Shown: in pieces, positions 5,909 to 12,603 of the stretch | Numbering within the stretch: the first letter of the stretch is position 1 | Layout of the letters: every line of letters starts with the position of its first letter | Origin: Thermocrinis sp. | GTDB taxonomy: Bacteria; Aquificota; Aquificia; Aquificales; Aquificaceae | Direction: 5' to 3' | DNA length: 13,701 nt | Assembly (NCBI GenBank): GCA_022759285.1 | Contig: JAEMPM010000137.1 | Location: 1 to 13,701, forward strand | The notes under the pieces: generated by a model | Databases searched by the model: none | Told to the model about the DNA's origin: nothing | Seen by the model: the letters and a program-made list of their open reading frames with translations, nothing else | Program-made: the position numbers and the translations under genes

Positions 5909-8470
5909 ATGGAACAGAAATTTTTGGTTTGGTTGGATGAGGTGGGCATAGAGGATGTGCCCTTGGTGGGCGGAAAAAACGCATCTCTCGGAGAGATGCT
6001 CAGAAACCTCTCAGAGCTCGGTATTAACATACCCTACGGTTTTGTGGTAACATCCAACGCCTATTATGAGTTCCTAAGGTATAACAAGTTAGAAGAAAAG
6101 ATAAGGAAGATTTTGGAAGGTTTGAACCCTAATGATGTGCAGGACTTGGCAAAAAGGGCATACGAAGTTAGGGAACTTATAAAAGGTGGAGAATTTCCTC
6201 CAGAACTGGAGGAATTGATAAAAAAGTATTACTCTGAACTTTCTCGGAGGTATAACTCCTTTGCGGTAGATGTGGCGGTTAGGTCCTCCGCCACCGCAGA
6301 GGATTTGCCTAATGCTTCCTTTGCAGGACAGCAGGATACATACCTAAACGTAGTAGGTGCAGAGAATGTGATAACCGCTATAAAGGACGGTTTTGCGTCC
6401 CTCTTTACAGACAGAGCTATCTCTTACAGGGAGAGCCTTGGCTTTGACCACTTTAAGGTTGGCATAGCTATGGGCGTTCAAAAGATGGTAAGGTCCGACT
6501 TAGGTGCTTCCGGAGTTATGTTTACACTAGACACAGAATCGGGCTTTAAGGATGTGATAGTTATAAATGCAACTTACGGTTTGGGTGAGCTTTTGGTTCA
6601 GGGTATGATAACTCCAGATGAGTATATGGTCTTCAAGCCTACCCTTCAGGCGGGATACTCGGCCATAATAGAGAAAAAGCTCGGTAGAAAGGATAGAAAG
6701 ATGGTGTATGGAGTGGGACACGAGAGAACCAAAATCGTCAACGTCCCACTCTCAGAGCAAAAGCAGTTTGCCCTTACTGATGAGGAGATTTTAAAACTGG
6801 CAAAATGGGGAGTTCTGATAGAGGAGTACTATTCCAAAAAGAACGGTAGATGGATGCCCATGGATATAGAGTGGGCAAAGGATGGAATTTTAAACGAGCT
6901 ATTTGTGGTCCAGGCAAGACCAGAAACGGTGCATTCAAGGAAGGAAGAAAACGTACTAAAGGTCTACAAGATCAGCATGCCAGTAGAGGAAAGGGCTAAG
7001 AAAAGGATCTTGTATGGCATTGCAGTAGGCGATAAGGTAGTTCATGGTAGAGTTAGAGTAATCTACGACCTAAAGGACGCAGGACAGTTTCAAGAGGGAG
7101 AGATCCTGGTAACAGACATAACAGACCCAGACTGGGAACCCGTAATGAAAAAAGCAAGCGGTATAATTACCAACAGGGGAGGAAGAACCGCCCATGCAGC
7201 AATAGTTGCGAGGGAACTGGGCATACCTGCAGTGGTAGGTACTCACAAGGCAACAGAAGTGCTAAAGACCGGCGATGAAATCACTCTCTCCTGCGCAGAG
7301 GGAGAGATAGGATACATATACGAGGGCTACATACCTTACGAGGTAGAAGAAATCAACCTAAAGGAACTTCCAAAGACAAGAACCAAGGTTATGATGAACG
7401 TAGGCAATCCTGAATCGGCCTTTAAGTATTCCTTTATTCCTAACGATGGAGTAGGACTGGCACGTGAGGAGTTCATCATAGCAAACTACATAAAGGTCCA
7501 TCCTTTAGCCCTCCTTTATTACAGGGAGCTTAAAGCTTTGATGGAAAAGCTTGAAGAATGCGGAGCCATTGATGAGAGGGGAATTTGCTCCATGGCTTCT
7601 ATATACAAGTATGCGGAGGAACCCCTCAAAAGTAAGCTGGCAAAAGGCAAAGACAAAAAACAGATCAACCTCAAAAGAACCATAGAGGAGATAGAAAGTC
7701 TGACCTTTGGTTATGAAGATAAGGCGCAATACTTTGTTAAAAAGCTGTCCTACGGCATAGCCAAAATAGCTGCTGCCTTCTATCCAAATCCTGTAATAGT
7801 GCGCTTTTCTGACTTTAAGTCTAACGAATACAAAGGACTTATAGGTGGTGAGCTCTTTGAACCAGAAGAGGAAAATCCTATGCTTGGATGGAGGGGTGCG
7901 TCGAGATACTATTCGGAGGTTTACAAACCAGCCTTTGGGCTTGAGTGTCAGGCGATACTGCGGGTGAGGAACAAAATGGGACTCACCAACACCAAGGTAA
8001 TGGTCCCCTTCTGTAGAACACCGGAGGAAGGCGAAAAGGTTCTCAAGGTTATGGAGGAGTATGGACTAAGAAGGGGAGAAAACGGTCTGGAAGTTTATGT
8101 GATGGCAGAACTTCCATCCAACATTATCCTTGCAGATAGGTTTGCAGAGATCTTTGATGGCTTCTCCATAGGCTCCAACGACCTAACTCAGCTAACCCTT
8201 GGTTTGGACAGAGACTCTGGACTAGTGGCACATCTTTATGACGAAAGGAACGAGGCGGTCAAAAGGCTAATATCCCAGCTTATAAGCATCGCCAAAGAAA
8301 AGGGTAAAAAAGTGGGTATATGCGGTCAGGGACCCTCCGACTTCCCAGACTTTGCTGAGTTTCTGGTAGAGGAGGGTATAAACAGTATTTCGCTAAACCC
8401 CGATTCTGTGCTAAAAACTTTATTGGTTATAGCAGAAGCGGAATCTAGAAATAGGAAGGTAGGGGCATGA
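5909..8470 (+). CDS. ppsA: Phosphoenolpyruvate synthase (pyruvate, water dikinase)
   Basis: Makes PEP from pyruvate and ATP, releasing AMP and phosphate, in the cytoplasm. It links pyruvate formed by carbon fixation to gluconeogenesis and PEP carboxylation. Domains of the 853 residues in order: an N-terminal ATP-grasp domain with VGGKNASLGEM and the VRSSATAEDLP motif (Arg125); the phosphohistidine domain with GGRTAHAAI, where His429 is the phosphocarrier; and a C-terminal PEP/pyruvate barrel with GSNDLTQL and the catalytic Cys805 in GICGQGPSD. These blocks match PpsA rather than pyruvate phosphate dikinase. About 46 extra residues relative to E. coli PpsA lie between roughly 537 and 607. The start follows GGAGG (5897-5901) with 7-base spacing. 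The stop overlaps the pilM start (ATGA). Confidence 0.95.
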   Translation: MEQKFLVWLDEVGIEDVPLVGGKNASLGEMLRNLSELGINIPYGFVVTSNAYYEFLRYNKLEEKIRKILEGLNPNDVQDLAKRAYEVRELIKGGEFPPELEELIKKYYSELSRRYNSFAVDVAVRSSATAEDLPNASFAGQQDTYLNVVGAENVITAIKDGFASLFTDRAISYRESLGFDHFKVGIAMGVQKMVRSDLGASGVMFTLDTESGFKDVIVINATYGLGELLVQGMITPDEYMVFKPTLQAGYSAIIEKKLGRKDRKMVYGVGHERTKIVNVPLSEQKQFALTDEEILKLAKWGVLIEEYYSKKNGRWMPMDIEWAKDGILNELFVVQARPETVHSRKEENVLKVYKISMPVEERAKKRILYGIAVGDKVVHGRVRVIYDLKDAGQFQEGEILVTDITDPDWEPVMKKASGIITNRGGRTAHAAIVARELGIPAVVGTHKATEVLKTGDEITLSCAEGEIGYIYEGYIPYEVEEINLKELPKTRTKVMMNVGNPESAFKYSFIPNDGVGLAREEFIIANYIKVHPLALLYYRELKALMEKLEECGAIDERGICSMASIYKYAEEPLKSKLAKGKDKKQINLKRTIEEIESLTFGYEDKAQYFVKKLSYGIAKIAAAFYPNPVIVRFSDFKSNEYKGLIGGELFEPEEENPMLGWRGASRYYSEVYKPAFGLECQAILRVRNKMGLTNTKVMVPFCRTPEEGEKVLKVMEEYGLRRGENGLEVYVMAELPSNIILADRFAEIFDGFSIGSNDLTQLTLGLDRDSGLVAHLYDERNEAVKRLISQLISIAKEKGKKVGICGQGPSDFPDFAEFLVEEGINSISLNPDSVLKTLLVIAEAESRNRKVGA

Positions 8471-9363
8471 AACTCTTGGAGCGTATAAGGGCTTTAAGCT
8501 TTCCTTCCTTTAAGGTTAAAGGGACTAAAAACTACTTGGCACTGCAAGTTGGTAAAAGCTTCATAAGGCTTTTAGAGTTAGGAGAAGATGGAAAGCCCAC
8601 TTTTCAACCACAGGAGATTATCTTTGAGGATAGAGATGAAAATAAAAAACTTTCAGCCCTAAAAAAGATAGTAGCTGAATATGGATTACAGGGACATAGT
8701 GTTATAGCATCACTCCCAGCTACCGATGGAATACTAAAGCTATACAAATACCCTTCCAAAATAAGCCAAAAAGATTTGAACAGTGCAATAGAATGGATAA
8801 TAAAAAGAGAATTAACTCAGATAAAAGAAGAAACTACTTACGATTACTTTATCTTGCACGGAGAAGATGCTCTAACTGTGGCTTTGGTACTTGCCCGTGC
8901 TGAATCTGTCAACAGGCTAGCTAATCTAATCAGTTCCGCAGGACTAAAGCCTGAGATTATAGACTATGAAGTGCTAGCTATAGTAAATTACGGTATATAT
9001 CATAAGTTTGCCTTGCCTTTTTCTATTCTATACATAGATTACGACTATTTTATACTTTTAACTTACAGCTCTTCCAATATATCCTATTCAGTAATACACT
9101 GGGACTATTTAGGATACATTAAACAGGCAGAGTCACACTCCACTTCTGAGGAACTTTTAGAAAACTTCGTTGCAGAGGTGAGGAATCTAATTGTGATAAA
9201 CGATATATTTAACGTTTATATTGCAGGTGTTGTCCTAGATAATGAAAGTTTCTTGGATTATATACTTGAAAACCTGCCTATATTAGGGCTCTTGGACGCT
9301 GGCGAACTTTCGCCCAACTTTTTTGTCCCCTATATACTTAGTTTAAGGGAGAGGGCAAAATGA
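8467..9363 (+). CDS. pilM: PilM/GspL-like actin-fold protein with degenerate nucleotide motifs
   Basis: PilM is the cytoplasmic actin-like part of the type IV pilus platform and binds the PilN N-terminus. Identification rests on its place directly before pilN and pilO and on an actin-like pattern: the first strand YLALQVGKSFIRLLEL (23-38), the block LASLPATDGILKL-like region near residue 80-95, and a C-terminal end of FVPYILSLR type. At 298 residues it is shorter than usual PilM (~350). The ATP motifs look decayed. The phosphate-1 Asp is Gln27, the phosphate-2 region reads LYIDYDYF (188-195) without its glycine, and the adenosine motif reads IAGVV (252-256) instead of a double glycine. It may be a structural, non-ATP-binding version, as in GspL. 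Two sampled stretches are clearly more AT-rich than the metabolic genes upstream. It overlaps pilN by 4 bp. Confidence 0.7.
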   Translation: MKLLERIRALSFPSFKVKGTKNYLALQVGKSFIRLLELGEDGKPTFQPQEIIFEDRDENKKLSALKKIVAEYGLQGHSVIASLPATDGILKLYKYPSKISQKDLNSAIEWIIKRELTQIKEETTYDYFILHGEDALTVALVLARAESVNRLANLISSAGLKPEIIDYEVLAIVNYGIYHKFALPFSILYIDYDYFILLTYSSSNISYSVIHWDYLGYIKQAESHSTSEELLENFVAEVRNLIVINDIFNVYIAGVVLDNESFLDYILENLPILGLLDAGELSPNFFVPYILSLRERAK

Positions 9364-10007
9364 TAAGAATCAATCTGCTTAAAGAGAAAAAGGCTAAAAA
9401 AACTTTACCGCAATTCACATTGGTATCTTTGAAGGAGGTAAAGGTTAGTGAGCTTTTAAAACTAGATAAAGCACAGTACTATCTATCTGCCCTCCTTTGG
9501 GTTTGCGTTCTAGGTATGGGTGTATGGTATTGGAAAATCTCAAAGGAATTAACACAAATAAAGCTACAGATAGATCAATTGCAGGTGGAAAAGAACAGAT
9601 TAGAGGGATTGGCAAAACGTATTTCGGAAGAAAAGAAAAAAATAGAGTCTGAAATATCCGTTTCAAAGACAGAAGTGGATATGGTAGATCGTAGTAAAGA
9701 TATACTCATAGGCTTGAAATCACTTTATGAACCTTTCAACAATAGCTTTATTAGTTTTTCCAGTTCCGTTCCTTCTGTTAGTTGGATGTTTACTTATAGT
9801 CAAAGCCTAGACATAGAGAACAGAAAACTTAAGACAGAATTTGAGCTATCTTCTTTTGACTATGCAAGCATAAGCTCTTATGCCAATAGCCTTAGAAAGA
9901 AGAATGCGGAAGTTTTTATAAGTGCTATCGAGAGAAAAACAACACCAAACGGTTATGAGTATTATTCCACAAAACTCGTTGCGGAAAAAAGTATAGGGGG
10001 GCAGTAA
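9360..10007 (+). CDS. pilN: Type IV pilus assembly protein PilN
   Basis: This is an inner-membrane platform protein that joins PilM in the cytoplasm to PilO in the periplasm. The N-terminus begins MIRINLL, the conserved PilM-binding signature. A cytoplasmic stretch of about 38 residues is followed by a transmembrane helix at about 41-59 (LSALLWVCVLGMGVWYW). Then comes a heptad-like coiled coil at about 62-107 rich in Leu, Glu and Lys, and a periplasmic domain to residue 215. The family is usually 180-220 residues, so the length is normal. The cytoplasmic part is somewhat longer than in many PilN proteins. It starts within the pilM stop (ATGA) behind a purine-rich ribosome site, and its TAA shares one base with the pilO ATG. 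This is the best-supported member of the pilus group. Confidence 0.85.
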   Translation: MIRINLLKEKKAKKTLPQFTLVSLKEVKVSELLKLDKAQYYLSALLWVCVLGMGVWYWKISKELTQIKLQIDQLQVEKNRLEGLAKRISEEKKKIESEISVSKTEVDMVDRSKDILIGLKSLYEPFNNSFISFSSSVPSVSWMFTYSQSLDIENRKLKTEFELSSFDYASISSYANSLRKKNAEVFISAIERKTTPNGYEYYSTKLVAEKSIGGQ

Positions 10008-10747
10008 TGGAAAAGCTAAAGGCCCAATGGGCCGCTCTGCCTCAGTGGCAGAAATTGTTTATACTTCTAATATTACCAATAGTCATCATAGGATACATCT
10101 ATGCAATGCTAATCACCCCTTTAAGAGAAGATTTAGAAAAAAGCAGAAAGGAACAGGAGGAACTTACTACACGCATAGCAGAGCTAAAGAGATTGACAAA
10201 CCCAAAGGCCTTGGAACCTCTTAGAAAGCAACGAGATGATTTAAAGGCCCAACTGGAAGTGAAAAAACAAGAGCTTGAGTTAGTAGTTGGAGAGATCCCT
10301 TCTACTAAGGATGTAAGTTCTATATACAAAAAGTTGGGCGCCATAGCAAGCAAAAGTGGGGTAAGAATACTTTCCATAAACCTTGCAAAGCCCAATGAGG
10401 TAAATTACACCTTGGAAAAAACTCCAGAAGGAAGAGCGGTAGTTAAGATAGTGAAGGAACAATCACAACAGCAAGGACAACAGCAACAGCAAAAATCCCA
10501 GCAGCAAAAATCACAGCAAAAGGCACAGGAGCAAAAGCAACAACCCTCCAATGTGATAAAACATCTTACTGCAGAGCTTAAAATATCCTTTGTAGGTAGT
10601 TACGCAAACGTAGTGAATTTCTTAAAATCTCTGGAAAAGGGAAGTTTTGTATCGTACCCTTCTGCCTTTAAGGTGGAGAGGGTTGAAAATGGCATGCTAA
10701 AGGGAGATTTGACTATATTAGTTATTATGAAGGAGGAGAAAATATGA
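10007..10747 (+). CDS. pilO: Type IV pilus assembly protein PilO with Gln-rich insert
   Basis: This is an inner-membrane platform protein that pairs with PilN. A short cytoplasmic end is followed by a transmembrane helix (about residues 18-36), a coiled coil (about 40-95), and a periplasmic ferredoxin-like domain that starts near IPSTKDVSSIYKKL. PilO is usually about 200 residues; this one has 246. The difference is largely a low-complexity insert at residues 152-179, 18 of whose 28 residues are Gln, the rest mostly Lys and Ser. It lies between two strands or helices of the periplasmic domain, and the fold resumes at HLTAELKISFVGSYANVVNF, a typical PilO block. AGGGGGG at 9995-10001 serves as ribosome site. 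The stop overlaps the next gene (ATGA). Confidence 0.85.
   Translation: MEKLKAQWAALPQWQKLFILLILPIVIIGYIYAMLITPLREDLEKSRKEQEELTTRIAELKRLTNPKALEPLRKQRDDLKAQLEVKKQELELVVGEIPSTKDVSSIYKKLGAIASKSGVRILSINLAKPNEVNYTLEKTPEGRAVVKIVKEQSQQQGQQQQQKSQQQKSQQKAQEQKQQPSNVIKHLTAELKISFVGSYANVVNFLKSLEKGSFVSYPSAFKVERVENGMLKGDLTILVIMKEEKI
10460..10543 (+). repeat. Gln-codon-rich low-complexity tract in pilO
   Basis: Twenty-eight codons are dominated by CAA and CAG. Part of it is a 15-bp tandem repeat: units at 10487-10501 and 10502-10516 differ by one base and each encodes QQKSQ, followed by a partial third unit. The repeat stays in frame, so length changes in 15-bp steps would not break pilO. Replication slippage is the likely origin. 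Confidence 0.85.
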
Positions 10748-10968
10748 TATTACTTTTTCTTCTCTTGGTGGTCCTTTTGTATTCCTACGCAAAAGAGCCC
10801 TTTACTGATTTGGAGGGTGTGGTAGGATATATGGTGGTTGAAAAGAATGGAAAGGTAGAGAACTATATGGTGGTTGAGGAAAAAGGAGGTAGCGTTAAGA
10901 CTATAAAGGTTAATAGAAATCCAAAAGAGTTTTTAAAGAAAGCGGAAGATGGCACGCAAAAGAAGTGA
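10744..10968 (+). CDS. Small secreted protein in the PilP position, function unknown
   Basis: I do not recognise the family. The 74-residue product begins with a strongly hydrophobic segment (residues 2-15) followed by SYA|KE, which looks like a signal peptidase I site after residue 16. There is no lipobox Cys, unlike PilP, which is a lipoprotein of about 170 residues. The mature part would be only ~58 residues: charged, beta-like, and containing two 12-residue units that start with YMVVE at residues 29 and 41. Its start overlaps the pilO stop, and AAGGAGG (10730-10736) lies 7 bases before the ATG, so it is almost certainly translated. By position it may be a minimal stand-in for PilP or a partner of PilO; this is inference from context alone. 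Its end overlaps rimO by 20 bp. Confidence 0.7.
   Translation: MILLFLLLVVLLYSYAKEPFTDLEGVVGYMVVEKNGKVENYMVVEEKGGSVKTIKVNRNPKEFLKKAEDGTQKK
10828..10899 (+). repeat. 36-bp (12-codon) tandem duplication in the small secreted protein gene
   Basis: The 14-mer TATATGGTGGTTGA occurs at 10828-10841 and again at 10864-10877, exactly 36 bp apart and in frame. The units encode YMVVEKNGKVEN and YMVVEEKGGSVK, so their second halves have diverged. The core of the mature protein seems to have grown by an internal duplication. Confidence 0.7.
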
Positions 10969-12238
10969 GCTAAAGATAGGAGTTATTAGCTTAGGCTGTT
11001 CCAAAAACTTGGTAGATACGGAAATTCTTCTGGGAAAGCTAAAGTCAGCGGGCGCAAAACTGGTGGATGATCCCAGAAAGGCAAACACCATCATCATAAA
11101 CACCTGTGGTTTTATAAATCCAGCCAAAGAGGAGGCAATAGACTACATACTTGAATACGTAGAAAACAAGAAGGTCATCGTTATGGGATGTTTGGTGGAA
11201 AGGTACAAAGAAGAACTACAAAAGGAGATACCAGAGGTTCAGGCATACTTTGGAACCGAGAGCTGGGACCAAATTCTTGAGTTTTTGGGCCTAAAGAAAG
11301 TAGGAAAAGTTCAAAGGATATTAACTACTCCTAAATCTTACGCCTACCTTAAGATATCTGAGGGATGCAACCGCCTCTGTTCCTTTTGTGCCATACCCTT
11401 CATAAGAGGCAAATACAGGTCAAAGAGCATACAGGAACTCGTAGAGGAAGCCAAATGGATAGCAGAAAACGGAGTAAAGGAACTATGCTTGATTTCGCAG
11501 GATACTACCTATTACGGCAGAGATCTATACGGAAAGAATGCCCTGCTTAAACTCTTAGAAAAGCTGGAGGATATAGAAGGTATAGAGTGGGTCCGACTTT
11601 TATATCTTTATCCCACGGACGTGAATGATGAGCTTATTGATTACATTAAAAACTCTTCAAAGGTCCTGCCATACTTTGATATACCGCTACAACACGTTTC
11701 TAACAGAGTTCTAAAGAGCATGAGAAGAGGCTATGGTAAAGATTTTGTGGAAAGTCTCGTGGAAAGGATCTTTTCCAAAATACCCAACGCAGTCTTGAGA
11801 ACAACCTTCATAGTGGGCTATCCGGAGGAAGACACAAAGGACTTTGAGGAATTGATTGAGTTTGTTCAAAAGGGGTATTTTCATTGGGTGGGTGTGTTTA
11901 GCTATTCCCACGAGGATGGTACTTTTGCAGAGTCTTTAGGAGACCCTATACCCGATGAGGAAAAGGAGAGAAGGAAGGCACTTGTTTACGAAGTTCAGAG
12001 TGAGGTTATAAAGGAAAAGTACAGAGGGCTTTTGGGTAAAAGCTTTAGGATGCTAGTGGATGGCTACGACGAGGAAATGAATATTGTGCCCGTAGGCAGG
12101 CTTTGGTTTCAAGCACCAGAAGTAGACGGGCTGTGCTACTTAGAGGCAGAGAGACTAGTTAAAGAGGGAGAGATGGTAGATGTGGTGGTAAAGGACTTTA
12201 AAGAAGTAGATCTTTTGGTTGAAGAAAAGAGTGAGTGA
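10949..12238 (+). CDS. rimO: Ribosomal protein uS12 methylthiotransferase RimO
   Basis: This is a radical-SAM enzyme that adds a methylthio group to the conserved Asp of ribosomal protein S12. The 429 residues have the family's three parts. The N-terminal UPF0004 domain holds the second [4Fe-4S] cluster through Cys17 (SLGCSKN), Cys53 (NTCGF) and Cys81 (VMGCLVERY). The radical-SAM barrel has CNRLCSFC (Cys140, Cys144, Cys147). A C-terminal TRAM domain begins at about residue 360. SLGCSKNLVDTE and the barrel motif CSFCAIPFIRG favour RimO over the tRNA enzyme MiaB. The ATG at 10949 lies 20 bp inside the preceding gene in another frame, which suggests coupled translation; only a weak ribosome site is visible. 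It overlaps rusA by 8-20 bp. Confidence 0.95.
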   Translation: MARKRSELKIGVISLGCSKNLVDTEILLGKLKSAGAKLVDDPRKANTIIINTCGFINPAKEEAIDYILEYVENKKVIVMGCLVERYKEELQKEIPEVQAYFGTESWDQILEFLGLKKVGKVQRILTTPKSYAYLKISEGCNRLCSFCAIPFIRGKYRSKSIQELVEEAKWIAENGVKELCLISQDTTYYGRDLYGKNALLKLLEKLEDIEGIEWVRLLYLYPTDVNDELIDYIKNSSKVLPYFDIPLQHVSNRVLKSMRRGYGKDFVESLVERIFSKIPNAVLRTTFIVGYPEEDTKDFEELIEFVQKGYFHWVGVFSYSHEDGTFAESLGDPIPDEEKERRKALVYEVQSEVIKEKYRGLLGKSFRMLVDGYDEEMNIVPVGRLWFQAPEVDGLCYLEAERLVKEGEMVDVVVKDFKEVDLLVEEKSE

Positions 12239-12602
12239 AGAAAAGAGGATAAAGCTTGAGCTTTCTTCTTTGCCAGTTCCTAAAAGCAACAGGTATATAA
12301 GAAAGAGAGGCGGTGTAGTTTTTAAGCCCCCAAGAGTTAAAAACTGGGAAATAAGAGCAGTGTGGGAGATAAAACAGCAGTATCAGGGGGAACCTTTGGA
12401 AGGTAAACTTTCAATGGAAGTAATCTTGATTTTGCCCAACCACAGAAAGAGGGATATTGACAACATGCTAAAGAGTCTATGGGATGTCTTAGAAAAGGCT
12501 AAGGTTATAAAAAACGACAATCAAATCTACGAAATAAGAACATTAAAGCGCATAGAAAAGGGTGTACAAAAAACAATAATTTACATAAGCCCTATGGAGT
12601 AA
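12219..12602 (+). CDS. rusA: RusA-family Holliday junction resolvase
   Basis: RusA is a dimeric endonuclease that cuts four-way DNA junctions formed in recombination and repair. The motif RDIDNMLKSLWD is followed by KNDNQI. Asp79, Asp81, Lys85 and Asp100 correspond to E. coli RusA Asp70, Asp72, Lys76 and Asp91 with a constant offset of nine, so all key catalytic residues are present. The 127 residues are a normal length. The basic N-terminal region (LPVPKSNRYIRKRGG) fits the family's conserved start. The start is uncertain: TTG at 12219 overlaps rimO by 20 bp, and GTG at 12231 overlaps by 8 bp and would give 123 residues. Most RusA genes sit in phages or prophages, but Aquifex aeolicus has a chromosomal, active one, and nothing phage-like is seen here. 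It is the last gene of the + strand run. Confidence 0.92.
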   Translation: MKKRVSEEKRIKLELSSLPVPKSNRYIRKRGGVVFKPPRVKNWEIRAVWEIKQQYQGEPLEGKLSMEVILILPNHRKRDIDNMLKSLWDVLEKAKVIKNDNQIYEIRTLKRIEKGVQKTIIYISPME

Positions 12603-12603
12603 T

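Noticed and set aside
10027..10224. Short + strand frame inside pilO
   Set aside because: It lies in another frame over the conserved transmembrane and coiled-coil part of PilO, with no ribosome site or family resemblance.
12204..12602. RusA as a sign of a prophage
   Set aside because: No integrase, structural or lysis genes, attachment-site repeats or compositional break is visible, and both neighbours are housekeeping-type genes.
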